Below, in pieces: positions 43,301-55,106 of a stretch of DNA of 64,000 bases. Both the position numbers and the translations under genes were made by a program. Origin of the DNA: Rhabditoides inermis (lineage: Eukaryota; Nematoda; Chromadorea; Rhabditida; Rhabditidae); assembly GCA_963966185.1 (NCBI GenBank), contig CAWZYM010000394.1, forward strand, positions 434,001 through 498,000, given 5' to 3'. Every line of letters begins with the position of its first letter. Position 1 is the first letter of the stretch. Below the pieces are notes generated by a model. The model saw only the letters and a program-made list of their open reading frames with translations, was not told the DNA's origin and made no database searches.

Positions 43301-44395
43301 GATATACTTATAATAAAAAATAACTATAATATTGGATAACCATACTTAATTACAATCATAAAAGAGCATGGATAGTCATGTTAATACAGTATACGATTTT
43401 CCAATGCGAGGGAGAGAAAAAAAGAGGCAGTCAAATATATTTAAATTGTGATTTACTTCCAAATGACATGTGAATAGAGTGTGCATAGAGAAGGTTACAA
43501 GACTTTAATGAGAATCGAAGCAGAAAACGCGAGGCGCTATTTTAGCATTTGAAACACGCATGAAATGTCTTTGAATCTAGAACCGTGACATGGTGAGTGC
43601 ATTATAAAACAAGGGCGAAAAGAAAAGAAAGTGCAGAGACCGCTTACGACATGATTTGGGGAGATTAACTCCAAATAGAATATGACGCGTCTTTCTACAG
43701 GGGAACAGGGAGCGGATAACGGAATGGGCTAAATGTGTTTTACGTATTGCTTTCAGGCCGAAGTCCGACCGCACGACAGCTATGCTGGTAGTGATAGTGG
43801 TAGTGTTCTTGATAACAGAACTACCACAAGGTGTCATCTCCATACTATGCGCCATATACACTGCTGATGTGCATAGGTAAGAAAGAGAGACGATAGCACA
43901 AATGATCATTATTCCTACAGGTACCTGTACTTCTACCTGGGAGATATCCTCGATCTCCTGTCACTCGTCAATTCTTCCGTCAACTTTGTTCTCTACTGTG
44001 TCATGTCATCCCGATACAGACAGACCTTCTGGACAGTCGTCCTTCCCAGGAGTGCCTACGAGTGAGTGGAGGGATATAGATAGAGATGGGAAGAGAAGCT
44101 AAACGTTGCGTGCTGCAGGTACTTTATGAAGAGCAGTGGCAATGGGCAAGGCATCGGCTTCTCGGTGGTCGGAGCGAGTCGCAAGAACAACAGCAAGAGC
44201 AAGTGAGTGCGGGAAGGGAGAGGGGTGGAGTGACGTGGGTGCTTCAGATGCCACGACTACTTCTCGTCGGACCCGGCGACGCGGGTCGGCACGCGCGCGT
44301 CCGCTCCCCTCCTTCTGTCCGTGCGGAGCGATCAGGACAGAAGCACACCACTACTCGATGAGAACCGAGACTCGCCATCCACGCTCAGTCCATAG
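40324..44395 (+). CDS. rhodopsin-class neuropeptide GPCR, myosuppressin/FMRFamide receptor-like (DMSR-type), 443 aa
   Basis: G-protein-coupled receptor, probably neuronal, for an RFamide-type peptide (subfamily from memory). Eleven exons: 40324-40409, 41000-41132, 41176-41255, 42206-42349, 42588-42696, 42752-42904, 42947-43080, 43757-43876, 43921-44061, 44119-44202, 44248-44395; phases agree. The N-terminus has an N-glycosylation site (NNHT). TM1 carries GILTNLVHMVVL, TM2 NCLLTAVAICD with the conserved Asp. The extracellular Cys pair is likely Cys in NTCDPTF and a Cys in the second extracellular loop. TM4-5, TM6 (ITELPQGVISILCAI) and TM7 (LVNSSVNFVLYCVMSSRYRQ, a variant NPxxY) follow. The classic DRY is replaced around FIRRMTLR. 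The C-tail is Ser/Thr-rich. A (CT)n tract lies at 44496-44552 in the 3' flank. Confidence 0.9.
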
Positions 44396-44487
44396 ACACC
44401 CCCATACCACACCATCTCTCAACACACCGGGCCAAACACTCTCTTCTCACTACCCAACACTACTACAGTGGATGCATTATTGTTTCT

Positions 44488-44496
44488 CTCTCTCTT

Positions 44497-44555
<59 letters not shown>
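44488..44555. repeat. (CT)n microsatellite
   Basis: CT repeat in the 3' flank of the GPCR gene. Confidence 0.9.
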
Positions 44556-44884
44556 CCACGAGGTTCTTCGATTCTATGATTATTGATTTGCGCGTACGGG
44601 TGTCGCACTCAGCGACCGTCCATTTAATCAAAAAAGCACTGATAAATATATTTACTTTGTAAGAGTTTGTGTATTGTGTATGAATGTACGAAAGGGTCAG
44701 ATAAGCGCCTCAGCAGGTCTTCCTCCGAGTCTTCCTGACTTCCTCAATAGTGTGCGATATCATACTCACTAACTATTCATCCCGTTGATGGCTTAAAGGA
44801 ACAGGGGCGTTTAGTAGAGCCGTTGGGTAATGAAATTTTCAAATTTCGCGCGTATTATTGCGCTGTGTGAAGAACAGTTATATT

Positions 44885-44962
44885 CGCAAAACGGGGAGGG
44901 AGGACTGGAACCCGCGACCTTCAGATCACCAGCCATCTCACTAACCACTTGAGCCATAGAGA
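44885..44962 (-). repeat. tRNA-like sequence (pseudo-tRNA/SINE head)
   Basis: Minus-strand A box (TGGCTCAAGTGGTTAG) and B box (GGTTCCAGTCC) at tRNA spacing; the anticodon stem does not pair, so a functional tRNA is unlikely. Confidence 0.5.
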
Positions 44963-45299
44963 TCAACGAGGTGATGGATAAAGAAAACGCTGATAACACC
45001 GGTGCGAAAGCATCGCATTTCAACGAACAGAATATATATGTTTCACATCGTACCTTTCCGAAATGCAACATGCAACCACACGACATGCCCAGCCGCACGT
45101 TCAATTACATTTATCACGATCTGTTATATGTCAACATAAACTTGTCGAACATACTGGTATATACATAATAACAAGAGACACAATTTACAAACGTAAAAAG
45201 CAGAAAACGGTAGTAACAAACATTTGGCGAATACTGCTCCATCTTGAGGATCTCGGCGATCTTGAGATCTTGAGGCTCGGAGCGAACATCGTGACGGCG

Positions 45300-45803
45300 C
45301 TATCTAAACAGCAGGTGTACTTATGAACACATAAACATAAGGTTATACTCACGTGATTGGGGAGAGGCGGTTGAAGATGGAGAGGCAGGCCGGCTCGGTG
45401 GGCAGCACGCACAGTAACTCGCGCTGGAATTGAACATATCAAACGTCATGCATCAATAAAGAAACAACAACATTATACACATTCATCGAACATTACACAC
45501 AGGAAACAAACGTTACACACTGGAAACACACTCACTTGAGTACTACGTGGGAAGAGGGGTGAGCGACGGGTGCACTGAGGGCGCACTGCTCGCGCTCCGC
45601 GGCCAGGCGGCGCAGCTCCAATCAGCACGCAACGAACCGGCACTGCAATCACACTCAATTAACATTGAATAGGTGGCGAATATATAACTGACAAACAAAT
45701 TACGTACATGCAACAATACAAAACTACAAAACATGGGAGAAATACCAATGAAATTGTCGGAAACCAACGCAAAAACGAGCGATACAACAAGCCGCACTAA
45801 CAT
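45300..45803 (-). CDS. small secreted peptide, 79 aa
   Basis: Exons in coding order: 45746-45803, 45536-45642, 45353-45423, 45300-45303; phases agree. A signal peptide (MLVRLVVSLVFALVSDN) is followed by a basic, Pro/Arg-rich chain with four Cys (VRCVLIG, RPQCTRRS, RELLCVLPTEPACLSIF). The final exon supplies one base to Thr and then TAG. Family not recognised. It could be an antimicrobial-like or signalling peptide, but that is speculation. Another reading of exon 2 (LELRRLAAEREQCALS) looks protein-like too but fails on phase. Confidence 0.5.
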
Positions 45804-47080
45804 GATTGTGATGCATACAACTAAATGAAAGTGTTACATGAGTTATTCATAATAAAACAAATAAAAAACATCATAAACATAAGAAAACAGCTCATTTCGA
45901 AAATAATTGCACATGTTCCAGGCAGTTTCGCGCCCGTTTTGAAATTATCGCGACCAACTTGAATCACATTTCGAATTACAGCGCTCCATTACTAAATGGC
46001 GCAAGTTTGAACTTTCCGATACCCAACTGACTTGGGTAATTGTCTGGGTAACGCTCTAACGGCCTCATATCGTTCAATTTTTGTTTATTTTACGTTTTCA
46101 TGGATCAAATATGGCACGGGGGGTCAAAATAATGCGCCACTGTACCTTTAATAAATAAAGAGTTTGTTCATTCAAATGCATTCTTTGCTGACAATTCTGT
46201 TCTCAAATATATAGTAACAAATCAATTAATCAATATGCGAGATGGACGTTTTGGGCATTAACGAAGGAAACTCAAAGACCACAAAACTGTGTGATGGAGA
46301 GGATACCGGGAAAGATAACAGATGACATTACCAGACCATCGAAAGAACTGATATATTATCACTTCTGAAAGACGAAGAGTAACCGACAAGAAGACGGGTA
46401 CGTAGATCATCCGTAGATCCAACTAGTCCACAAGAAAAAAAAAACTCTTTTTAGTTTGGAGCATTGAGATGCCGGCCAATAGATGTTATCCCGCAAAGTG
46501 TCTTTATCTCGCGCCACCCTCTATTCGCACTCACAATCAGCTTTGATCGCAAATTGGTGGGAAGGGGGAAAGGCTACCGTAGTACAACAGTGCGCCGCAA
46601 AAGAGATTAATACAATGGAACATGTGGTATCACTTCAAATGTAGATTAAAGTTTCTCAACTAAGAAAAATCGTCTTGACGCATCTTAGCGCGCGGGATTG
46701 ATCGGCATTTCTTTGTTTAAATGTGATTAATTGTGGTACAAAGTTATGAATAGTGATTCTGGGTAAACTCTTGATTTCAACTACGGTACTATACCGTGTA
46801 TATGAAAAGTTAATTTTGCTTATATAATACTCATCCAGTATTCTTTATAACATGTATTTGATGGTTGTTTAGCGCGCAAAATTGTGAATAGTGTAGTGTT
46901 GTGCGGTAGTGAGAAACGCGTCTTTTGCGTCTTATTCACTGTGGCGGCTGACGAAACAAATAAAGAAAGACCATGCATGACGTTTTGTTGTTAGTGAATC
47001 GTCTAGTTTGTTAGTGAATTTTGGTTCATTTTGTTATCTTCATATACTTACTATTTTCTGTTCTTTTATTTACAAGTTGT
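45804..47080. other. intergenic
   Basis: AT-richer sequence with no supported exon or repeat. Confidence 0.5.
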
Positions 47081-47086
47081 TATTCA

Positions 47087-47088
47087 GA
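47087..47088 (+). promoter_or_regulatory. probable spliced-leader acceptor of SART1
   Basis: A T-rich tract ending TTATTCAG stands only 2 nt before the ATG with no upstream coding exon, as expected for nematode SL trans-splicing. Confidence 0.6.
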
Positions 47089-47089
47089 C

Positions 47090-50000
47090 ATGGGTTCATC
47101 TTCCAAGTACGGCAAGAAGCGTAAGGAAGTGGATGAGGACACGTCCGAGGAGGGACATCGCGAGAGGTGAGTATAGTTTTGTCGCATGTTTTGCTTTACG
47201 TTGTTGTCCTGTTTAATATTATCATACTGACAAATGTGATGTTTAGGCACGAGCGCAACGACAAGTCGCGTTCAACCTCCCCTGTCGAGAAGAGGTTTAC
47301 TTTCAATTCAATTGATTGTTCTATTGGTTACGTTTGTACATTCTTAGATTTATTCGTCATTGTTGTGCATTAATTGAAACAAATCTTATTTCAGGACGCG
47401 CCGTCGCTCTCCGTCTCCGAACAACGGCGATCAGGGGTATGGCATTATTGCTATTATTCTTGTTGTTATTGTTGAATTGTTGATCATGTTTTTTGTAAAA
47501 GCGTCGTTTCAGCGCGGAGTCTATGTCGATCGAGGAGACGAACAAGCTGCGCGCCTCGCTCGGGCTCGCTCCCCTCGTGATGGACGACGGACCCAAGGTA
47601 GATGAAGGGTTTTGTGTTTTTGTTGTCGTCGAATTTGTTTCTTTTATAACTTGACTATTGTAGGTGCGTGATGCGGACGATGGAGAGACAGACGACAAGA
47701 TCTGCACGGAGAATGGAATGGAGTTCCGCCACAGGAAGGCCGACAACATGCAAGATAAGAAGAATGAAGAGGCTATGCGCGAGAAGCTCGAGACGGCCAA
47801 ACAGAAGAGACACATTTACGACAAGGTGCTCAAGTCGAAGGGCATCGCCGACGAGGACGAGGACGACGAGGGAGGCACGGAGGCGTGGGTGAACAGGCTG
47901 AGGCAGCAGGAGGAGGAGAAGAAGCGGGCACAGGAGAGGGTGAGTTCCCAGGTGGGAGACGGGGGCGACGAAGGAACATTGCAGGCCAAGATGCTGGACG
48001 ACATGGACGCGGACTTTGGAGTGAACAGCATGATCGAGGAGGAGAAGGCGAAGAAGGAGAAGGCGGAGCGGAAGAAGAAGCGCGCCGAGGCCAAGGCCAA
48101 GGCCGCCACCATGACGGGCAACATGATCGTCGGCCACTCGAAGGAGTCGTTCTTCGAGGGAGCCGAGCAGATCCTCGTGCTCGAAGACAAGGGTGAGTGG
48201 AGGGGTGGGCATGTTGATGTGATGTGCGTGTGTCTCTGCAGGCGTGCTGGACGATGGCGAGGAGGTGCTCATCAACCCCAACATGATGGAGAACGAGCGC
48301 CACGCCAAGAACGTGGAGCTCCGCAAGCGCAAGGGACTCTCCAAGACGGCCGCCTTCGACGAAGACCTCGACGAGTGGGGAAATGTAGGTCATTTGAATT
48401 GTTTGATTTTATTTGATTTTGAAGTGATCTATGATTATGTTTATATACTTGATTTGTTCAGCCTAAGGACCACGGTCTTCTGGCCAAGTACGACAAGGAG
48501 TTGGAGGGTGAGGAGAGGAAGACATTCCGCCTCGACGACGCCGGAGAGGTGGACGTGGAGAAGGAGAGAAGGGAAATTCAGGCACGTTTTGTTTTGTTTT
48601 TAGTCATGCCATGAAAGTTTTACGTATTCTTTTTTAAACTTATTTTTTCAGATGCGTCGTGATCTGATGATGGCGGGTAAGAAGCTCGTCTCCCTCGACA
48701 CTGCCAACAAGTTCACCCGCGCCAGCGAGTTCTACACGCAGGTATGCAATACGTTCTTATGATAGTTTATATGATTTACTGTTTAGGAGGAGATGATCTC
48801 GTTCCGCAAGCCGAAGAAGGCAAAGGACAGCAAGAAGACGAGGAAGCGCGGAAAGGTACGAGTGGCTTATGTAAGGGATCCGTAAATATATTTAAAAATG
48901 TTTGTTATTTATTTACTGTTATTCTCTTTTTGTTGCAGGTCCTTCGTGCCGAAGACCTTGTTCCCGAGGAGCCTGCCGGAGAGAACTCTGGATCTCGGTA
49001 TGTTTTCAAGTGTTGATACGTTTTCATTTTAAATATTTACATGTGTTGCTTAGCCGCCGTCGTCGTCACGATGACGACGAGGCTGGAGATGCGGAGAAGG
49101 GAGATGGGCTGAAGGAAGTGAAGATGGAGGAGGACGAGGGAGAGCTGAAGGAGGGCTCGGCTGAGCCGGCGCCCGGCGAGGAGGGAGTGAACAAGAAGTG
49201 GAAGAAGGCGACGAGGGGGGCGGTCGACATCGCTGCCCTCAAGAAGATTGCCCAGGCAGACAGCGACGCCGACGACGACAGCGATGGTGGGTGGCGGGGA
49301 AAGAGTTGGTCAGGACCTGCCCGTTTCAGACGATTTGATGGGCGGCGTGGAGCTGGGCGCTGTGATGATCGACGACGAGGCGGAGGACGAGCTGGGCAGT
49401 GTGTTGGCCAAGGCGCGCCGCATCAAACAGATGGAGGTGCGCGACGACGTCAACGTGCCCGACGCCGCCGCCAAGAGGGTCATCAACGTCATCCAGCAGC
49501 AGGGCGGAGTCAAGATGGAGGTCGACGACGACGACGACGTGGTCAAGATCTCTTTATTCTCATTTTATTTTTATTTTTAACGTATGAGTTATTTTAGGAG
49601 GAGGTCCCCGACGGAGGAATGTGCATTGACAGCACTATGGAGTACTGCAGGAACATTGGTGAGTTGTCACTTGTCATGTAGTTTATATATGGTTATGATT
49701 GTTGCGTTAAGGTGAGATCCCTACGTACGGTCTGGCGGGCAACCGCACTGATGCGATCGATGTGAGTGAACTGCAGCTGGACAAGGTGAAGACGGAGCAG
49801 ATGGACGAGGAGGAGAAGGAGAGCGAGAGTGTGCTGTGAGTCGGGGAGGGAGAGAGAAGCGGAGGAAGGGAGGAGGAGTATTGGTACATTTCAGCAAGTG
49901 GAAGAAGGCACAGGCGGAGAAGGAGCGTCGCAAGAAGGCCAAGAAGGTGAAGATGGAGACGGAGAAGGGCGGATGGCGCGTGGAGGGAGAGGACAACGCC

Positions 50001-50925
50001 CGCATCGACAGCGACGACGAGAGGGAGCTCAAGGAGGCACAGGGCGCCGATTCCGGATCCGACGACGAGGCCGAGACGTTCGGAAACGTGCTGGGAGACG
50101 AGGCGGACGTGACCAAGGGCGTGGGAGCCATGCTCAAGCTGGCTGCACAGAAGGTGGGCAACGTGTAGCAGGTGATGGTGATGAGTTGATTGTTGCAGGG
50201 ATATCTGGAGGGGAAGAAGAAGAACGTGCACGGAGACAGCCTCAAGCATCTCGAGAACCAGCGATTCACTCAGGTCGAACAGGGCAGGATGTAAGTAGGG
50301 GATAAGCAAGGGGAAGAGGGGGTGTACGTGGTGTGTGTTTGCAGGGACATTGACGAGAAGTACACTCGCAAGCTGGAGCGGATGGGAACAATGACGCAGG
50401 GCCCGTCGCGCGACTTCTGCGAGAAGAAGGAGTACAACCCGGAGGTATGCCCCTGCTTGCCCTTCATCCACCTCCACCTCTCTCTCTCAATCAATCTTTG
50501 CAGGTGCACATCGAATACCCGGACAATCAGGGACGTCTCATGAACCAGAAGGAGGCGTACCGCACACTCTCATACAAGTAAGTAGAGTAGAGTAATGGTG
50601 GGATAGTCATGCGCATGTTTAGGTTCCACGGTCGCGCTCCCGGAAAGAGACAGATGGAGAAGAGGAACAATCAGGCGGCCAAGAAGGTACTGTACCATCT
50701 AGGAGGGGATTGAATGAATGTACTTTGTTTCAGGAGCTGCTGAAGAAGATGAACTCGTCGGATACTCCTCTGGGCACTCTGAGCCGACAGAGGGAGAAGC
50801 AGGAGCAGCTCCAGACGCCGTATCTCGTGCTGTCTGGTGGAAGAGGATCGGACAGGTACGAGTTGTACTCACTATACTTCTCCAGTTACCCTTGTTCTTT
50901 CAGCACTACAATCAAGAAGGAGTGA
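47090..50925 (+). CDS. SART1/Snu66, U4/U6.U5 tri-snRNP-associated protein 1
   Basis: Nuclear pre-mRNA splicing factor needed for tri-snRNP recruitment. About 22 exons, from 47090-47166 to 50904-50925. After a charged RS-like N-terminus (KKRKEVDEDTSEE; SRSTSPVEKR) the family signature SIEETNKLRASLGLAP appears, followed by long acidic/basic coiled segments (WVNRLRQQEEEKKRAQER; DDMDADFGV). The C-terminus has the SART1 hallmark HGRAPGKRQMEKR and LLKKMNSSDTPLGTL, then QTPYLVLSG. The intron 48582-48651 has a GC donor (ATTCAG/gcacgt). The acidic runs and KKWKKA-type basic patches match the family's disorder. Poly(A) signal AATAAA at 51051. Confidence 0.93.
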
Positions 50926-51050
50926 TCGCACTGTGGGTTTCCAAGTTTCCTTGTCGCTCGGTCTCGTCAGCTACATTTCGTGTCTATCTGTTAGTTATAT
51001 ATTTTATGTCCGATTTATGTTCGTTGTGTTTTGTTTTTGTAATTTAAGAA

Positions 51051-51056
51051 AATAAA
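51051..51056 (+). terminator. poly(A) signal AATAAA of SART1
   Basis: Canonical hexamer about 126 nt after the stop. Confidence 0.65.
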
Positions 51057-51502
51057 GTATTCCGTTGCTTCCGAGATCGAGTTAGTATTATCAGCATATG
51101 TGATTTTTTTTTCTCGTTTCCATCGAATACTCTGCATTCTGCAACTCGGTGATCGATTGTTGTCAATTCTCAATACCCTTTTTTCTGTCCAGTTACATAC
51201 GGTGTGTGAGAGGGAAAATAAATCTATTATGATCATTTCTGAAATGTTCTAATGGAGACGCAGACGCAGTAAAGTAATGTGGGGATTATACCGAAAATAG
51301 AGGTAGTTTTCGGAAAGTTTTTTAATCACATTCAGGTGCAATTGTGTCCTTACGTAAGTACTTGTAATAAATAATTCATTTTGCATTCAAGATAATGTGT
51401 ATATTCGTGTCGCAATTCCTGTGATAATGAATTCCTGTGATCAAGTGGAAATGGGATCGGGGAAAGGCGGCGGAAAACGTGGTATTGCTTACGTAAACAG
51501 TG

Positions 51503-52587
51503 ATGATACTACTCTTACTACTAGTTGCATGTCTGCCATCAGAAGCCACTGTTACATGCCACTACTGCTACGATCCGTGAGCGACATTAATATGGCACAT
51601 AATTCTATTATTTTTCCAGCGATTCAGCTATAAATCCCAAGAGAATAGAACAAGTGAGTTATCGATCCTCATTTTCTCTTATTCTCTCATCAGGAGGAGT
51701 GGATGGATGATGTTAGCAGTATTGTGTGTACGGCTTCTTGGATGACGTGCTGGGCGCTGGAAACACGACAACGGAAACGTGGAGTGCTCGTGCAAGTGAG
51801 GCAGACGGGAACGGGTGATTAGCCTGCTTCAGGGAAAACAAGTGCAATTCGTGGGCGACTATGAAACAAGTCAAGGCGACGCTGCTGCCACAGATTCGGT
51901 GTACTGAACTGAGTAATGCAAATAACCCTCCATACGAGTGGGATCAGAATCCAGCGACTGCAATCAACTGCACAGCGACAGCGTATTGTCAGAGCCACGT
52001 TGAAGAAATGCCGGTAGTGAGCTGCAACTTTCCTTGAATCTTGAGTCTATTTCTTCTTTCACAGAGTTCGCCTTTCCACCGCATTAGGCAGGACTGTCAG
52101 GATATCTTCGCGTTTCCCGTTGCGGGGTCTTTTGCGGGTAAATTCGTATCCAGAATGAATGCATGTTATAAGGTATGTAAACTATATACATGTTTCCAAA
52201 AAAAATTATCCACGTTGCCTATACAATTTCAGTGGACATTCGAAGAGAAATATATTCTCAATAACTACGGATGTAGATGTAATGTCACGAAGTTTACCTC
52301 TCCACCGAATTTGGAACTGGCAGTGTTTTTTTTTTTCGCGTTCCGTTCAAACGACAAAGCATGCAACAACGACTGAAAAACCGACAATAACGTCATTGCT
52401 AAACCCTATCACTGCAATCCTGTTCGAGTCGGCGACAGAAGTGGACGTTGTCACAAAATCATTGGATATGGGGGACTCTGAAACTGCGGCTACTACTCTC
52501 GTCATTGATATAACTACCAAATACACCTGCAAAACCCTCCTTCACAGCCTCATCGCTCTCATCATCTTTGCACAACTTATTCTATGA
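51503..52587 (+). pseudogene. ET-module-like GPI-anchored protein, apparent frameshift
   Basis: Tandem relative of the next gene. The start exon (ATG 51503) encodes a signal peptide (MILLLLLVACLPSEA) and TCHYCYDP. Later exons give NKCNSWATMKQVKATLLPQ, a CTELSN...YCQSHVEEMP module, FVSRMNACYKWTFEEKYI, YGCRCNVTK, a Thr-rich stalk and a hydrophobic C-terminus (LLHSLIALIIFAQLIL) typical of GPI addition. In the exon about 51694-51790 the frame changes between TGCTGG (Cys-Trp) and the DNGNVECSC segment: 13 bases separate parts that should differ by a multiple of 3 relative to the paralogue. Read straight, it stops early. Either a recent pseudogene, a missed micro-intron, or a sequencing error. Confidence 0.6.
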
Positions 52588-52766
52588 ATCAATAAACCTA
52601 TACAGTATCGTGGTGTTTTATTTGAAGTACACTGCAAGTTTTCACATAAAAGCTTTGCGATGGGGATGTATAACTAATTCTGCAGGTGATTTATAGCGAG
52701 TGGGCAGTGAAAGCGAATGAGGTTGAGGTGTTACACTCGCACATTTGCTCACAATCAAATGCATTA

Positions 52767-54536
52767 ATGAGACTCCTCACTATTCTTCTCACTACATTAC
52801 CAGCATACTTTTCCATCAATTGCTACTACTGTCATCCAGATTTGTGAATCTCGATTATGATTACTGTTTATATCGTATTATTTCAGCTTACAAGATGAAT
52901 GCATTTGGAATACGACTTGTAGGGGTGACATGTGCACCATTGTGCGACCATTCACTGCCAAAAAGAACGTAATGCAGGTTAGTATCTAGCAGCTTTCCGC
53001 GTTCATATTGAGCGTTCACGAGACTCTCTCATGAGTCATTCCAGTACTGTACAACTGGTAATGGAGACGAAGTTGTGGGGTGCTGGGAGGACTTCAATGG
53101 TAACATCGAGTGCAACTGCAGGTGCGAGTTTTCCCAGCTTCTCACATGCGATTCAAACTCTGCGATTCAAAACGATTCAAACTCGATACCTATCCCGAGA
53201 GAGAATGGGACGTATTTCAGAGAGGAGAAGTGCAACTCGTGGGAGAAGATGAAGAAGGTGTCGTTGAAAAAGTTCGAGCTGGTGAGGTGTGGCGATTCGT
53301 ATCAGTAATAGTTTTGTCATGGCTACAGATCGAGTGTCAGTCTTGGGACGAATCTGATCCTCCGAGAGAGCGACTAGAGTACGAGCCTAAGTATCCCGGC
53401 ACATGCACAGGCAGCATGTGCAAGAACCAGATACAGATCACCGAAGTATGTTTCAAACGAAACAATAATACTTTTTCTACCATAAAGATGGAACTGTTCG
53501 TTATTATTGCAAGAAGATCGAATATCCTACCGTAGTTACATTTTTCGCCTTATTTTCAGACGGAGAACATCAGGGCAACTTTTACTCAGAGGTGCGATCC
53601 CGACTACGGATTCAGCTTCCTCGTCACAGGCGCCAGTATCGGCTTTTGGCGTGCGGCTTTCCGAATGAACGCGTGCTATAAGGTCGGTGGGCGAATACTT
53701 CGTGACATGCTTGTGACATGCTTTCACTCCTTTCAGTGGGTGCTCAGAGATACAACCACAGACGAGATAGTGTGCAAGTGCAACACGGTATGTCAAACAA
53801 GTTGGTGACTGATAATGACATATCATATATTTATATCAGAGCAGCTGCAACGAACCATACATTCCGTATCCAGTGGCAGACGGGCCGATTGAATGCTACA
53901 GAACTGCAGATGTACCATTCGAGGAATCATTCAATGACAGCGCGGTTTGCCTTGAAAAATAGCAGAACCACAAAGTCGATATTTCAGATTTATCCCGACC
54001 TGACGTGTCACGGACACTACTGCGTAATAATCAAGTCACCGCAAGAATTCGTTCGCGGTTTGATCGACCCTCTCCCACTCGGGAATAGTATCTACTATAA
54101 GGGCTGTTTGAGTTTGAATGAAACAAAGGACAAAATAATGGTAGGTATTAAATTTCAACACAAAACGTACTTCAATATTACAGCCTGGAGTCTACATTCC
54201 GGAAAATGACAACACTTTCTACTTTCTTTGCGATGAGCCGTTTTGCAACAAGGACCAGATCACAGCTACCAAGTCGATACAACTGGCAAAGGACGTGAGT
54301 GGATAGATGTTGGTAGAGACGAGTGATTGTAGATTGCGAGTGGGGTATCGACTCGACCCACCACCACTGCCCCCGTCACCGTCGCCTTGACGGCCGCCAA
54401 AGCGACGGAGACGGAACAAGTAACTACGACTCCCGATCAAGTGGGATCGGGAGGGGGAGACACGCAGAAAGACAACCTTTCCCAATCTACAGCCATCACT
54501 TTTCTCATAACTAGTATCATTTTGTTCACGAAATAA
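52767..54536 (+). CDS. GPI-anchored protein with three ET/three-finger-like Cys modules, 389 aa
   Basis: Eleven exons: 52767-52843, 52887-52977, 53045-53121, 53221-53281, 53329-53445, 53560-53682, 53737-53787, 53840-53944, 53988-54140, 54184-54294, 54333-54536; phases agree. Signal peptide MRLLTILLTTLPAYFS, then CYYCHPDF. Three modules each show a CxGxxC-like element (CRGDMC, CTGSMC, CHGHYC), a G-C block and a CxC or CN ending (CNC, CKCNTSSCN, CDEPFCN), as in the nematode ET module and Ly6/uPAR folds. Several N-glycosylation sites. A Thr/Pro-rich stalk (STRPTTTAPVTVALTA) leads to the hydrophobic C-terminus AITFLITSIILFTK, a GPI signal. Cell-surface role unknown. The stop codon overlaps AATAAA. 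Confidence 0.82.
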
Positions 54537-54693
54537 AATCAACTTGAAAACATTATTTATAAGGCACAGACACAGTTAATTTTGACTATTATAGTCGGTT
54601 TGGATCCTATATGCCATCCGTGACATTTCACATGTTGTGCAGTTTTGTGCAACACAACATGTTTGTCAACAAATATCCAAAACGCGTCCATGA

Positions 54694-54768
54694 GTAGGAA
54701 TCGAACCCATGAGCAGCACGCAGCGATTGCGCACTGGCGGCGCGCTCTACCACTGAGCCATGGAGGCA
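54694..54768 (-). repeat. tRNA-like unit (left)
   Basis: Perfect A box TGGCTCAGTGG and B box GGTTCGATTCC on the minus strand; no proper anticodon loop. Confidence 0.6.
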
Positions 54769-54887
54769 GTTGTTAAGAGATCGAAGAGGGAGCACATGTA
54801 GCTCCACTGGCCACTTGAGTGTACTATGATGAGAGTTAACGAGCAAACATATCGGAGAGAATCAATGACCTCTTAGAGCGAGCCTAA

Positions 54888-54958
54888 ATGGCGCAGTGGT
54901 AGAGCGCGCCACCAGCGCGCGATCGTTGCGAGCTGCCCACGGGTTCGATTCCCTCTCA
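54888..54958 (+). repeat. tRNA-like unit (right)
   Basis: Perfect A box TGGCGCAGTGG and B box GGTTCGATTCC. The anticodon region is replaced by a GC hairpin (GCGCGC-CACCA-GCGCGC), so this is not a decoding tRNA. Confidence 0.6.
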
Positions 54959-55106
54959 CAAAGCGTTTTGGATCTTTGAAGGTATACATGTTGTGTTGCA
55001 CGAAACTGCACAACATATGAAACGTCACGGATGGCATATAGGATCCATTCCGACTATATACAATCTCTTTATAATAGCGATGAAGATGCACTCACAGGGG
55101 TGTTGT

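Larger units (their letters stand above)
54590..55058. repeat. inverted pair of tRNA-like SINE elements
   Basis: Left arm about 54590-54790 and right arm about 54860-55058 are diverged reverse complements (about 80 percent by eye), sharing GGATCCTATATGCCATCC, a CAACACAACATG segment and a tRNA-like unit each. The outer ends carry the shared non-tRNA sequence; the tRNA-like units sit nearer the centre and are transcribed away from each other toward the outside. Confidence 0.75.

Noticed and set aside
44885..44962. Possible functional tRNA gene on the minus strand.
   Set aside because: A and B boxes are good, but the anticodon stem does not pair, so it is listed only as a tRNA-like repeat.
45536..45642. 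Alternative frame LELRRLAAEREQCALS as coding exon.
   Set aside because: It looks helical, but its phase does not match the flanking exons, whereas the signal-peptide frame does.
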